Positions 1-9,286 of a DNA stretch of 37,443 nt are shown piece by piece. Both the position numbers and the translations under genes were made by a program. Location of the stretch: positions 1 through 37,443 of the forward strand of contig NZ_AVPL01000037.1 of NCBI RefSeq assembly GCF_000768695.1, read 5' to 3'. The stretch comes from Knoellia aerolata DSM 18566 (GTDB taxonomy: Bacteria > Actinomycetota > Actinomycetes > Actinomycetales > Dermatophilaceae). The stretch's first letter is position 1; each line of letters begins with the position of its first letter. The notes beneath the pieces were generated by a model. That model was not told the origin of the DNA. It made no database searches and saw nothing but the letters and a program-made list of their open reading frames with translations.

Positions 1-996
1 ACCAAGGGCGAGCCCGAGGTCACCGACGTCGTCGTCAGGGACGGCGCCGGTGAGGACGAGCTGCTGCGTCTGGTCAGCGGCGTGGAACGCGAGTCCGAGC
101 ACCCGCTCGCGGGAGCCATCGTCGCGTATGCCGTCAGCCGGGGTGTCGCTCCTCCGGTCACCTCGGACTTCCGGAACGTTCCGGGACACGGGGCCGTGGC
201 CACCGTCGACGGCCACCGGGTCGTCGTCGGCAACCGCAAGCTCATGACCCAGGAAGGCATCGACGTCGGTCCGCTGCTGGCTCGACGCGAGGAGCTCGCC
301 GCCAGCGGCCGCACCGCGGTGCTCATCGGCGTCGACGGACGGGGCGCGGGGGTCATCGCCCTGGCCGACGCGGTCCGCGAGACCTCCGCGCAGGCGATCC
401 GCGAGCTGCACGAGCTCGGCACCGAGGTCGTCATGCTCAGCGGCGACAACCAGGCCACCGCCGAACGCATCGCGAGGCAGCTCGGCATCGACACGGTCAT
501 CGCCGAGGTGCTCCCCGGCGACAAGGCCGCGAAGGTCGCCGAGCTCCAGGCCCAGGGCAAGAAGGTCGCCATGGTCGGCGACGGCGTCAACGACGCACCC
601 GCCCTGGCCCAGGCGGACCTCGGCATCGCGATCGGCGCCGGCACCGACGTCGCCATCGAGACCGCGGACCTCGTCCTCATGCGCTCGGACCCACTCGACG
701 TGCCCATCGCACTGCGAGTCGGCAGAGGGACGTTGCGCAAGATGCGCCAGAACCTCGGCTGGGCCGTGGGCTACAACGTCATCGCGCTGCCGATCGCAGC
801 GGGCGTGTTCGAGCCGTCCCTGGGCCTCGTGCTCCGGCCGGAGGTCGCGGCACTGTCGATGTCCGGATCCAGCGTCATCGTGGCCGTCAACGCGCTCATG
901 CTCAAGCGCCTACGGCTCCCAGCTCCGCCGCAAGGCGGTGACGCCACGAAGCGTGCACCCCAGCTGGCCGAGTCGGCTGCTCGCCACGGCGGCTGA
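1..996 (+). CDS. Heavy-metal (Cu+/Ag+-like) P1B-type ATPase, C-terminal part
   Basis: This is the 3' part of an ATP-driven metal exporter of the plasma membrane. The window opens with TKGEPEV, the residues just after the phosphorylated Asp of the DKTGTLT motif. The visible part therefore covers the rest of the P domain, the N domain and the last two membrane helices. The N domain carries the SEHPLAG (HP) signature of P1B pumps. The hinge motif [10 protein letters not shown] lies near 580-609. Helix 7 has GYNxxxxP and helix 8 has MSGSSV, matching the YNx4P and MxxSS signatures of monovalent copper/silver pumps; a CopB-like reading (MSxST) is close and cannot be excluded. The CPC motif and any N-terminal metal-binding domain lie upstream of the window. 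The gene ends at TGA 994-996. A GC-rich hairpin lies about 125 nt downstream. Confidence 0.93.
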   Translation, partial: TKGEPEVTDVVVRDGAGEDELLRLVSGVERESEHPLAGAIVAYAVSRGVAPPVTSDFRNVPGHGAVATVDGHRVVVGNRKLMTQEGIDVGPLLARREELAASGRTAVLIGVDGRGAGVIALADAVRETSAQAIRELHELGTEVVMLSGDNQATAERIARQLGIDTVIAEVLPGDKAAKVAELQAQGKKVAMVGDGVNDAPALAQADLGIAIGAGTDVAIETADLVLMRSDPLDVPIALRVGRGTLRKMRQNLGWAVGYNVIALPIAAGVFEPSLGLVLRPEVAALSMSGSSVIVAVNALMLKRLRLPAPPQGGDATKRAPQLAESAARHGG

Positions 997-1121
997 CGCG
1001 TACCCCGATCGGGTTCTGAACCGTCCTTCGCTATGGACGCCATGCACGTCGCTGGGGGACGCTGGACCCATGGTGGTGCGCCGTCGGGATCAGTGGCCTT
1101 GAGCGTGCGGTCGCGCAGGCC

Positions 1122-1141
1122 GGCCCCCTGCAGAGGGGGCC
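1122..1141. terminator. GC hairpin after the metal ATPase, possible terminator
   Basis: A perfect 7-bp inverted repeat, GGCCCCC and GGGGGCC, flanks a 6-nt loop in the gap between the metal ATPase and the protease. There is no T tract, so termination is only a possibility. Nothing else recognisable lies in 997-1264; the short open frames there look like chance high-GC frames. Confidence 0.3.
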
Positions 1142-1276
1142 GTCAGCGGAGCCCGACACGTGGACAGCGCTCCTCCAGCAGGGCGACCGACCTGGTCGAC
1201 GAGGACATGAGCCGCAGCGAGGCGGGGCAGGTCACGGCGTGCGTCGACAGACCCGCGGTCGGCTGAGGAGAATGCC

Positions 1277-2036
1277 GTGGCAGATGCACCTCGACCGGAC
1301 ACGAACCGCCGCGGCCTCATCACCGGCGTCGCGTTGGGCATCGCTGCGCTGCTGACTCTCGGTTTCCTCCTCGGGACCACGGTGGATGCTCTGTCGCAGC
1401 CCACCGGGGCCCGCCCAACTCCCGTGGCCGCGAGCGAGTCACCGACACCGACGGTCGCTGACATCTACGACCGGGACCGTCGCGTCCATGGTCGTCATCA
1501 CCGCAGACCGGAACCGGCTGGGCAGCGGCGTGGTCGCCAACAGGAACGGGGAGATCCTCACCGCTGCGCATGTCGTGAGTGGCGCTGGCACGATCCGCGT
1601 GACCTTCGCCGATGGCACGGAGACCACGGCCACGGTGGCGTCGTCCGACGAGGCGTCGGACATCGCCACGCTGATCCCGGGCGACCTCCCCGAGACGCTC
1701 GTCCCCGCGACCCTCGGCGGCGCCGTCGAGGTCGGGGGCCCGGTCGTCGCCATCGGCAACCCGCTCGGACTCGCCGCAAGCGCATCCGCGGGCGTGGTGT
1801 CAGGCCTCGACCGGCGGGCCGACACGGCCGACGGCACGTTCGCCGGGCTCATCCAGTTCGATGCCGCCGTCAACCCCGGCAGCTCGGGGGGGCCGCTGCT
1901 CAACGCGGGCGGACTCGTCGTCGGGATCGTCGTCTCGATCGCCGACCCGGGCAAGGACAGGGCCTTCGCGGGCATCGGCTTCGCGGTCCCGATCGGAACC
2001 GCTCTCGGCGGAGACGGGCCGGGCCCACAGATCTGA
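1277..2036 (+). pseudogene. Membrane-anchored trypsin-like (S1C/HtrA-type) serine protease, split by a 1-nt frameshift
   Basis: The gene starts at GTG 1277 behind GAGGAG (1265-1270). The N-terminus is a short basic stretch and one membrane helix (GVALGIAALLTLGFLLG), then a Pro/Thr/Ser-rich linker, so the protease domain would face outside. That frame runs through VADIYDR and then loses homology. The protease domain continues one frame over. Dropping one G of the GGG at 1473-1475 restores VADIYDRTVASMVVITADRN. The second frame has an intact triad: His in TAAHVV (1569-1571), Asp in EASDIATL and Ser in NPGSSGGPL (1884-1886). There is no PDZ domain, unlike DegP. The gap to moxR is 24 nt, so the two are probably co-transcribed. 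The frameshift may be a true mutation, a sequencing error or, less likely, recoding. The intact triad favours a recent event or an error. Confidence 0.8.
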
Positions 2037-2060
2037 CCTGACCACCACTGAGGAGTCGAC

Positions 2061-3059
<999 letters not shown>

Positions 3060-3064
3060 CTCTC

Positions 3065-3943
3065 GTGGTCACGGCGCCCGAGCGCCTGCTGCTCCGCCTG
3101 GAGTGGCAGGTCCTCCGCCGCCTCGACGGCAGGCTGAACGGCGCCTACCGCACCCACCACCGTGGTGGCGGCGTCGACCTGGCGGGGCTTCGCGAGTACG
3201 TCGACACCGACGATGCCCGCCGCATCGACTGGTCGGCCACCGCCAGGGTGGGCGAGACGCTCGTCCGCGAGTACAACGAGGACCGCGACCTCACGGTCTG
3301 GCTCGTCCTCGACCGCTCCGGGTCCATGGGCGTGGGAGCCGAGGGCCGCACGAAGCGCGACGTCCTGACCGAGCTGGCCCTGCTCCTCGCCCGACTCTTC
3401 GCGCGCCCGGGCAACCGGGTCGGGGCAGTTCTCTACGACGGTGCCGCGGCCAGGGTGGTCACGACCGGGACGGGCCGGGCCCAGGCGCTGCGCATCGGAC
3501 GGGAGCTCCTGCGGGAGACGAGGGTGGTCACGACCACCACCGACCTGGCCGGAATGCTGGAGTCGGTGGCGGTGCCGGCGCGGCGGCGGGCCCTGGTCGT
3601 CGTCATCTCGGACTTCATCGGCAGCGGTCCGTGGACCCGACCGCTCGCGATGCTCGCGTACCGCCACGATGTGGTCGCGCTGCGCATCGTCGACGCGGCC
3701 GACGGCGCCATCCCCGACGTGGGACTGCTGGTCGTCGAGGACGCCGAGACCGGGGAGCAGGTGCTCGTCGACGCGTCGGACCCGGTGTTCCGAGCCGGCA
3801 TGAGCAGCGCGGTGGCCGCACGCGATGCCGAGGTGAGCGGCGTGTTGCGCCACGTCGCGGTGCCGCTGCACCAGATCCGCACCGACCAGGACCTCGTCGA
3901 CGCGCTGGTTCGTCTGGTGGCCGCGACGCGGTGGAGACGGTGA
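3065..3943 (+). CDS. DUF58 domain protein (VWA-like, MoxR partner)
   Basis: A 292-residue protein starting at GTG 3065, 5 nt after moxR. It has the DUF58 signature: YRTHHRGGGVDLAGLREY, then DDARRIDWSATARVGETLVREYNEDRD. A VWA-like strand with a metal-site motif follows, DRSGSM (D83, S85, S87). No clear membrane segment is seen, so it is probably cytoplasmic or peripheral, whereas the two following VWA proteins are anchored. Its stop overlaps the next start by one base (TGATG at 3941-3945), indicating translational coupling. DUF58 proteins are regular partners of MoxR ATPases; the biochemical role is not established. Confidence 0.92.
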   Translation: MVTAPERLLLRLEWQVLRRLDGRLNGAYRTHHRGGGVDLAGLREYVDTDDARRIDWSATARVGETLVREYNEDRDLTVWLVLDRSGSMGVGAEGRTKRDVLTELALLLARLFARPGNRVGAVLYDGAAARVVTTGTGRAQALRIGRELLRETRVVTTTTDLAGMLESVAVPARRRALVVVISDFIGSGPWTRPLAMLAYRHDVVALRIVDAADGAIPDVGLLVVEDAETGEQVLVDASDPVFRAGMSSAVAARDAEVSGVLRHVAVPLHQIRTDQDLVDALVRLVAATRWRR

Positions 3944-4908
3944 TGGACCTCACCACCCCGTGGTTGCTCCCGATGGGAATCCTTGCGGTCGTGGCGTTGG
4001 TCGTGGGCACCGTCGTCACCGGGCGACGGCGGGCGCGGGTGCTTGTCCTGGCGGGCGTCCCCGGCGGCGCGGCCCCGACACCGGTGCCCGCAGGTCGGTG
4101 GCTGTCCTTCAGCGGACTGGCGGTGCTCGCCATCGCGATGGCGGGCCCGACGGTCGACGTCCCGACACCGCGCTCCGCCGGCACGGTCATCGTGGCCATT
4201 GACGTCTCCCAGAGCATGACGGCCACGGACGTCGCCCCCAGCCGGCTGCACGCCGCCAAGCGGGTGGCCACCACTCTCATCGAAGCGCAGCCCGACAGTG
4301 TGGACATCGGTGTCGTGGCGTTCGGGGCCGGGCCGTTGAGCGCCGGCGAGCCGAGTGCGGATCATGCCCTGGCCGCAGCAGCTGTTGCGCGCCTCACCCC
4401 CTCGGGGGGCACCTCGCTCGCGGGGGCGATCCTCGGCAGCCTCTCGGCCATCACGGGGAAGGCGGTGGTCCTGCCGGAGGAGGGCGCCCCAGCGCCGGAG
4501 CTGGGGTACTGGAGCTCGGCGACCGTCGTCCTGGTCTCCGACGGCGAGGCGGTGGGTGAGGGGGACGCGGCCGTGGTCGCGGCCACGGCGCTCGCCCTGA
4601 CCGCGGGCGTGCGCATCGAGGCGGTCGGCGTCGGGACGGCGGCGGGTACCACTGTCGACGCCGACGGCTACACCCTCCACACCGCGCTCGACGAGGACGC
4701 ACTCACCGAGATCGCCGAGACCACCGGCGGCGAGTACCACCCGTCGTCCGAGGTGGCCGACGTCATGGACCTCGCCGACTCCTTGGACCGTCGACTCACC
4801 GTGACTCAGGAGCCCCTTCCTCTCGCAGGCCCGCTCGGTGGCCTTGCCGCCGTGCTGCTCACCCTGGGCTCGGCCCGTGCCTTGATTCGCCAGGGAAGGC
4901 TGATCTGA
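3943..4908 (+). CDS. Membrane-anchored VWA-domain protein 1 (BatA/BatB-like)
   Basis: A 321-residue protein beginning MDLTTPWLLPMGI. A first membrane helix covers about residues 10-27 and a second about 47-65. An external or internal VWA domain follows, with the MIDAS motif DVSQS (D87, S89, S91) and the later Asp in LVSDGE. A last helix near the C-terminus (GPLGGLAAVLLTLGSARAL) precedes a short basic tail. This is the BatA/BatB architecture. The start at ATG 3943 overlaps the DUF58 stop by one base, and its own stop overlaps the next VWA start by one base. It probably forms a membrane metal-binding scaffold driven by the MoxR ATPase. A longer frame reaches back to 2824 but lies inside moxR and DUF58 and is a shadow. 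Confidence 0.9.
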   Translation: MDLTTPWLLPMGILAVVALVVGTVVTGRRRARVLVLAGVPGGAAPTPVPAGRWLSFSGLAVLAIAMAGPTVDVPTPRSAGTVIVAIDVSQSMTATDVAPSRLHAAKRVATTLIEAQPDSVDIGVVAFGAGPLSAGEPSADHALAAAAVARLTPSGGTSLAGAILGSLSAITGKAVVLPEEGAPAPELGYWSSATVVLVSDGEAVGEGDAAVVAATALALTAGVRIEAVGVGTAAGTTVDADGYTLHTALDEDALTEIAETTGGEYHPSSEVADVMDLADSLDRRLTVTQEPLPLAGPLGGLAAVLLTLGSARALIRQGRLI

Positions 4909-5942
4909 TGGCGCTGTCATGGCCGTGGGCGTTGCTGGTCGTCGCGGTCGTACCCGCCCTGTTGGCCCTCCAGTGGTGGCGGGCACGGCGCCGCAAGCGT
5001 GGCGCGGTGCTCGTCTCGTCGGTCGCCCTGGTGCGCTCGGTGCAACCGGGCACCACGAGGTGGCGCAGGGTGGTTCCCCCGGCCCTGCTCCTCCTGGCCC
5101 TGGTGGCGCTCGGGGTGGCCGCGGCTCGTCCTCATCGGGAGGCCAACGTCTCCTCCACCGCAACCACCATCCTGCTCGCGATGGATGTCTCCAGGTCGAT
5201 GTGCTCCACCGACGTCGACCCCAACCGCCTGCAGGCGGCCCAGCAGGCAGCCATCGACTTCATCGAGGCACAACCCGAGGGTTCGCGGATCGGGCTGGTG
5301 ACCTTCGCCGGTTTCGCCACCGTGGCGGTCCCGCCGACCGACGACACCGAGGCCCTCGGGCGCGCCGTCGAGTCGCTGGTGACCGGGCGGGGCACCGCGA
5401 TCGGCCAGGGCATCCTCACGTCCATCGATGCCATCGCCGAGCTCGACCCGTCCGTCGCTCCCACCGGTGCGGACGTCCCGGACAGCGCGACTCGGGACGA
5501 CGCCGCGGCCGTGATCGTGGTCCTGACAGATGGCTCCAACAGGAACGGAGTCGACCCGGCGACGGCAGCGGAACAGGCCGCCGACCGGGGGATCCGCGTG
5601 TACACGATCGGATTCGGGAGCGAGGTGCCGGCGCCCAGCGTCTGCAACGCCGACCAGGTCGTGCCCGGCGGGGGCTTCGGCGCCGGGCCAGGGGGCCTGG
5701 GCGGGCGCGGGGTGGACCGGTCGATCGACGAGGAGACCCTCCAGGGGGTGGCTGATCTCACCGGCGGCACGTACTACCGCGCCGAGAGCGCCGACCAGCT
5801 CACCGACGCGCTCGCCGACCTTCCGCAGCACATCGCGACCGGGAAGGAGTCCGTCGACGTCGCCGTCTGGTTCGCCGCTCTGGCCGGTGTGCTCGCCGCC
5901 GGGGCCTTCGCGATGGCGACCTGGCTCGACCGGGCCCGGTGA
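4908..5942 (+). CDS. Membrane-anchored VWA-domain protein 2 (BatA/BatB-like)
   Basis: A 344-residue paralogue of the preceding gene. The N-terminus is a membrane helix (WPWALLVVAVVPALLAL) and a basic stretch; a second helix (PPALLLLALVALGVAAA) lies near residue 60. The VWA domain has a full MIDAS: DVSRS (D93, S95, S97), the Thr in GRGTAIGQGI and the Asp in LTDGSNRNG. A Gly-rich loop (GGGFGAGPGGLGGRG) precedes SIDEETLQGVADLTGGTYYRAES, which is typical of BatA C-termini. A final helix is VWFAALAGVLAAGAFAMATWL. It is the last gene of the MoxR operon. A hairpin at 5964-5983 lies just downstream, before the convergent gene. Confidence 0.92.
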   Translation: MALSWPWALLVVAVVPALLALQWWRARRRKRGAVLVSSVALVRSVQPGTTRWRRVVPPALLLLALVALGVAAARPHREANVSSTATTILLAMDVSRSMCSTDVDPNRLQAAQQAAIDFIEAQPEGSRIGLVTFAGFATVAVPPTDDTEALGRAVESLVTGRGTAIGQGILTSIDAIAELDPSVAPTGADVPDSATRDDAAAVIVVLTDGSNRNGVDPATAAEQAADRGIRVYTIGFGSEVPAPSVCNADQVVPGGGFGAGPGGLGGRGVDRSIDEETLQGVADLTGGTYYRAESADQLTDALADLPQHIATGKESVDVAVWFAALAGVLAAGAFAMATWLDRAR

Positions 5943-5963
5943 GGACTTGCTGCGGCCCCTCAC

Positions 5964-5983
5964 GGCCCACCCTTCGGAGGGCC
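5964..5983. terminator. Hairpin between the convergent VWA and RemA-like genes
   Basis: GGCCCACC and GGAGGGCC form an 8-position stem with one A-A mismatch around a CTTC loop. It sits 21 nt after the last VWA stop and 41 nt beyond the end of the opposing gene, so it could serve both directions. There is no clear T tract. Confidence 0.4.
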
Positions 5984-6024
5984 ACAACTCACCAGGGCTC
6001 TCCCTCATGGTTCGCTCGGCGCCA

Positions 6025-6369
6025 CTATGTGGGAGCACGCTCGGTCGTCGAGGCCAGCAGGCGTCGGGCTCGACGACCCAGGTCACCCAGGTCCACTCGC
6101 CCCTCATCGGCTGCCGCCGCGAGCCGGGCAGCCAGGTCCAACGCCTCGTCGAGCTCAGGTCCGAGAACGGCGGCCTCCTGCCCCACGTCGCGCAGGATGG
6201 TGCGCTCCGTCCTCGAGGCGATCAGCGGTTCGGTCACTCCGTCGATCCACACCCGGGTACGGCGACCATCACGTCGTTCCTCGCCGTCGATGCGCTCGAG
6301 CGCGAAGATGCGATCGGCGCGCGCGAACTTGCCGAAGCCCAAGGCCACCATTCGTGTTTCCGACGCCAC
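6025..6369 (-). CDS. Compact RemA/DUF370-like small protein
   Basis: A 114-residue protein starting at GTG 6369, with AGGA about 7 nt before it. An internal ATG at 6351 is an alternative start. The N-terminal half reads MVALGFGKFARADRIFALE, then DGRRTRVWIDG and PLIASRTERTIL. This parallels the RemA (YlzA, DUF370) fold of Bacillus: GFGNxxxANRxIAI, then GRRTRAVI, then LSAxxPET. About 20 residues between the two blocks are missing here. RemA is an oligomeric DNA-binding regulator of matrix genes, and the Arg residues of GRRTR contact DNA. The C-terminal half (LDEALDLAARLAAAADEG...) is Ala/Leu/Asp-rich and helical and is not part of RemA. It lies 62 nt downstream of a small gene on the same strand. 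The family assignment is by motif only. Confidence 0.6.
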   Translation of the reverse strand: MASETRMVALGFGKFARADRIFALERIDGEERRDGRRTRVWIDGVTEPLIASRTERTILRDVGQEAAVLGPELDEALDLAARLAAAADEGRVDLGDLGRRARRLLASTTERAPT

Positions 6370-6431
6370 GGGGACATCCTGACATCGGTCACCACGCTCG
6401 TGGTCGCGACGGACAGACCGAGGCTGTCAGG

Positions 6432-6614
6432 TCAGCCGAAGGTTCCCCCGACACCGCCGAGCAGCTCCAGTGGGTTGATGCCGAGCTGATGCAGGAGGGC
6501 GGCGTGCTGGTCGGTGTCCACGACCTCTGGCAGCTCCCGCTCGGCGCGGTCGGCCAGGTCGTCCTCACCTCGACCCCGAAGCTGATCGACGATCTCCTGC
6601 CGGTCGATTTCCAC
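6432..6614 (-). CDS. Small 60-residue protein of unknown function
   Basis: This starts at GTG 6614 behind GGAAGGG with good spacing, and reads MEIDRQEIVDQLRGRGEDDLA at its start. It is acidic and predicted helical in the first 45 residues, and ends in the Gly-rich tail NPLELLGGVGGTFG. No domain is recognised. It lies upstream of the RemA-like gene on the same strand, and the two probably form an operon read away from the M28 gene. The good ribosome site, balanced composition and conserved-looking ending argue for a real gene rather than a shadow. It may be a partner or regulator of the RemA-like protein; that is inference only. Confidence 0.6.
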   Translation of the reverse strand: MEIDRQEIVDQLRGRGEDDLADRAERELPEVVDTDQHAALLHQLGINPLELLGGVGGTFG

Positions 6615-6802
6615 GTCGACACCCTTCCGTAGCCGTCAGTGCCTCACCCAGACTGCCCCATGATCAACCACGCGTGAAGCCCCGACGGTGCGGGCTGAGC
6701 CTCAACTGGCCTGCCGCTCGCCGCTTCGCCATCCTGGCCGTGGGCCGGCCACGCTCCGCTGCCGAGCAGGTGAATCCCCGGACACCGGGTGCGGCCCGGG
6801 CG

Positions 6803-6808
6803 TAGCCT
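6803..6808 (+). promoter_or_regulatory. Candidate -10 element (TAGCCT) for the M28 peptidase gene
   Basis: TAGCCT fits the actinobacterial TANNNT -10. It sits about 93 nt upstream of the chosen ATG at 6901 and 54 nt before the alternative GTG at 6862. No good -35 is visible. Apart from this, 6615-6900 is the shared upstream region of the small-gene pair and the M28 gene, and shows nothing else recognisable. Confidence 0.35.
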
Positions 6809-6900
6809 CCGAAGGGTCGACGGAGTCCCGGCCGTGACCCTCTGGTCCGTCCGTTCGGCACGTGACCCGCGGCCCGCGGGTCGAGAAGGTGTTGCGGACG

Positions 6901-9273
6901 ATGAACCCTCGCCGTCGCCGGCGTGACGTCACCCAGGCCCCGACGCAGCCGACCGTCGGCGTGCTGCTCATGGTGGCGGCGCTCGGGGTGGCCGCGCTCG
7001 TGGGCGTCTCACCGCTGCGGTCGCCGGCCGAACCCGCCGGCGACACCAGCGGAGGGTTCTCCCTCGAGCGGGCCCGCGACGACCTCGCGGTCGTGGCGGC
7101 GGCGCCCCACCCGATGGGCACCGCCGAGCAGGCGACGGTCGAGGCCTACCTGGTGCGAGAGCTCAGGGCCCTGGGGCTGGAGCCGGAGGTGGACTCGCGC
7201 AGGGTGACGATGGCCCCGGATGCGCCCCGCTCGGTGTGGACCGGGACCGTCCGCAACGTCGTGGCGCGGCTCGGGGGCGTGGGGCCCGGCGCGGACCAGG
7301 CCGTCCTGCTGGCGGCGCACCACGACTCCGTCCCGACGTCCGCCGGCGCCGGTGACAACGGCGCCGGGGTCGTGAGCGTCCTCGCCGCGATGCGTTCCCT
7401 CACGGCGGGACCACCGCCCCGCAACGACGTCATCGTGGCCTTCGTCGACGGCGAGGAGCACGAGATGCTCGGTGCGCTGGCGCTGGTGGAGTCGGCGGAG
7501 TGGATGAGGGATGTGCGGGTCGTCGTCAACACCGAGGGGGTCGGGAACGCCGGGCGGGTCACCCCGGCCCTGACGAGCCCGCGCAACGGATGGGCGCTGC
7601 GTCAGTACCTCGACGCGGCCCCCTCGCCCATCGTCCACACCGCGTTCGCCGCCCCCCTCAACGCCACCGGTCAGGGCGCCGACCTCGGCCGCTACCAGGA
7701 GGTCGTGCCCGCGGGACTCGAGCTGGTGGTCGTGGGTGGCCTCCCGGCATACCACTCAGGACTCGACACGGCAGCGGCCATGCACCCGGGAACGCTCGCC
7801 GAGTACGGCACCACCGTCGTCCGCCTGGCGGAGCGGCTGGCGACGACCGACCTCGACACCGTGCGAGCACCGAACCTCGTCGCCTTCACCCTGCTGGACG
7901 GGCTGACGGTGGCCTACCCCTCGACGTGGTCCCCGCCGCTCGCCGTGCTCGCGGCGCTCGCCGTGGCCCTGACCGTCGGGGTGGCGACGCGACGCGGACG
8001 CGTCGCCGCGCGTCGCGTGGTCCTGTCGTGGCTGGTCCTCGGGGTGGCCGGCCTCAGCGGCGTCCTGGCCGCCACCGCGCTCTGGCTCGGCGCTCGGGTC
8101 GTCGACCCCCGGCTGTCCGACGCGGTGAACGGTGGGGTGCACGACCGGACGGCCTACGTCCTGGCCGCCGTCGCCGCCGGCGCTGCCGGCGTCCTCGTCG
8201 TCGTGTGGCCGTTGCGTCGTCGCAGCTCGGCACTGGAGGTCGTGGCCGGCGCGCTGGTCGGGTCGGCGCTCGTGGCGCTGCTCCTCGCGGCGGTGCTCCC
8301 GGACGCGGCGTATGCCGTCACCTGGCCGCTGCTCGCGGCGACGGCGGGGTTCGCGTTCCTCGTCACCGGGGAGCGGTCGTCGCGGGCGGTGCAGACGGCC
8401 GTCACCCTGGCTGCCCTGCCTGCGGTGCTCCTCCTCAGTCCGCTCGTCGCCCTCTACTTCATGCTGTCCGCCCGGTTCGAGCTGATCCTCCCGGTCGCCA
8501 CCCCGTTGCCGATGCTGTGGGTGGTGCTGGGCCTGACCGTCGTCGTCCCCCTCGTCCTCGTCGGACGAGAGCGGGTGGGCTGGCGTCCGGCGGCGGCGAC
8601 GGGCGCGCTGGCCGTGGCCGCAGCAGGGGTCGGCGTGGCGACGAGCGCACTCGGCGGTGCACCCCGTCCGAGCCTCCTCGTCCACCACGTCGACGCGGAC
8701 GCCGGGACGGCACGGTGGGTGGCATTGCCGCAGGAGCTCGATGCGCACACGGGACAGGTCGGCACGACCGGCTGGACGCCGACCCGGTTCGAGGCGTCGC
8801 CCTTCCACCAACCGGGCGCGACCCGGCCGGGACTCAGCGCCCCGGCCCCGATGAGGTCCGGCGCCGACGTGAGCCCGCCCGCGGTCACCGTCACCCGCGA
8901 CACCACGACCCCGGCAGGGCGGGAGCTCGTCGTCGACGTGGCACCCGGTGCGGGCCGGTACGCGGTCACCGTCGACCTCCGCAGCGCAGGCGGAATACGG
9001 TCGGTCGCCGTCCACGGGGAACGCCTCGACGAGGCGACCTCCGGGTCGCCGAGCTCGGTCCGTGTCGTGGCCTTCAGCCCGGGAGAGGACATTCCGCTCC
9101 GGTTCACCGTGCCGACGGGGGCGGACGTGCAGCTGGCCCTCGCGGCCTACACGACCGGCTTCGACGGCTCGCCCGCCGTGCGGCCCCGCGGCACCGGCCA
9201 CACCACCGCGGTCCACGAGGTGCCTGACGGCGTCCTCGTCACCTCGGTCGTCGACCTGCGGGACCCGTCGTGA
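6901..9273 (+). CDS. M28-family zinc aminopeptidase with C-terminal multi-helix membrane domain
   Basis: A 790-residue membrane peptidase counted from ATG 6901, which has GAGAAGG upstream; GTG 6862 would add 13 residues. One membrane helix (about residues 19-37) leads into an M28 domain. Its full two-zinc site is visible: HHD (H140, D142), D152 in DNGAG, the catalytic pair E185/E186 in DGEEHE, E212 in NTEG and H285 in AYHSG. From about residue 340 to 585 there are some eight hydrophobic helices, then a soluble C-terminal domain of about 190 residues. The architecture resembles eukaryotic ERMP1/Pff1 M28 membrane proteases. It probably trims peptides outside the membrane; the substrate is unknown. 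tmsA begins 13 nt downstream, so the genes may be co-transcribed. Confidence 0.88.
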   Translation: MNPRRRRRDVTQAPTQPTVGVLLMVAALGVAALVGVSPLRSPAEPAGDTSGGFSLERARDDLAVVAAAPHPMGTAEQATVEAYLVRELRALGLEPEVDSRRVTMAPDAPRSVWTGTVRNVVARLGGVGPGADQAVLLAAHHDSVPTSAGAGDNGAGVVSVLAAMRSLTAGPPPRNDVIVAFVDGEEHEMLGALALVESAEWMRDVRVVVNTEGVGNAGRVTPALTSPRNGWALRQYLDAAPSPIVHTAFAAPLNATGQGADLGRYQEVVPAGLELVVVGGLPAYHSGLDTAAAMHPGTLAEYGTTVVRLAERLATTDLDTVRAPNLVAFTLLDGLTVAYPSTWSPPLAVLAALAVALTVGVATRRGRVAARRVVLSWLVLGVAGLSGVLAATALWLGARVVDPRLSDAVNGGVHDRTAYVLAAVAAGAAGVLVVVWPLRRRSSALEVVAGALVGSALVALLLAAVLPDAAYAVTWPLLAATAGFAFLVTGERSSRAVQTAVTLAALPAVLLLSPLVALYFMLSARFELILPVATPLPMLWVVLGLTVVVPLVLVGRERVGWRPAAATGALAVAAAGVGVATSALGGAPRPSLLVHHVDADAGTARWVALPQELDAHTGQVGTTGWTPTRFEASPFHQPGATRPGLSAPAPMRSGADVSPPAVTVTRDTTTPAGRELVVDVAPGAGRYAVTVDLRSAGGIRSVAVHGERLDEATSGSPSSVRVVAFSPGEDIPLRFTVPTGADVQLALAAYTTGFDGSPAVRPRGTGHTTAVHEVPDGVLVTSVVDLRDPS

Positions 9274-9286
9274 CGCGGACACGGTG

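Noticed and set aside
1090-1464. Open frames on both strands in the gap before the protease
   Set aside because: They have no ribosome site and shadow-like composition. They overlap the protease or each other, and no domain is seen.
1465-1480. Programmed ribosomal frameshift in the protease gene
   Set aside because: The junction has only a GGG run. There is no slippery heptamer and no downstream structure of note, so mutation or sequencing error is the simpler view.
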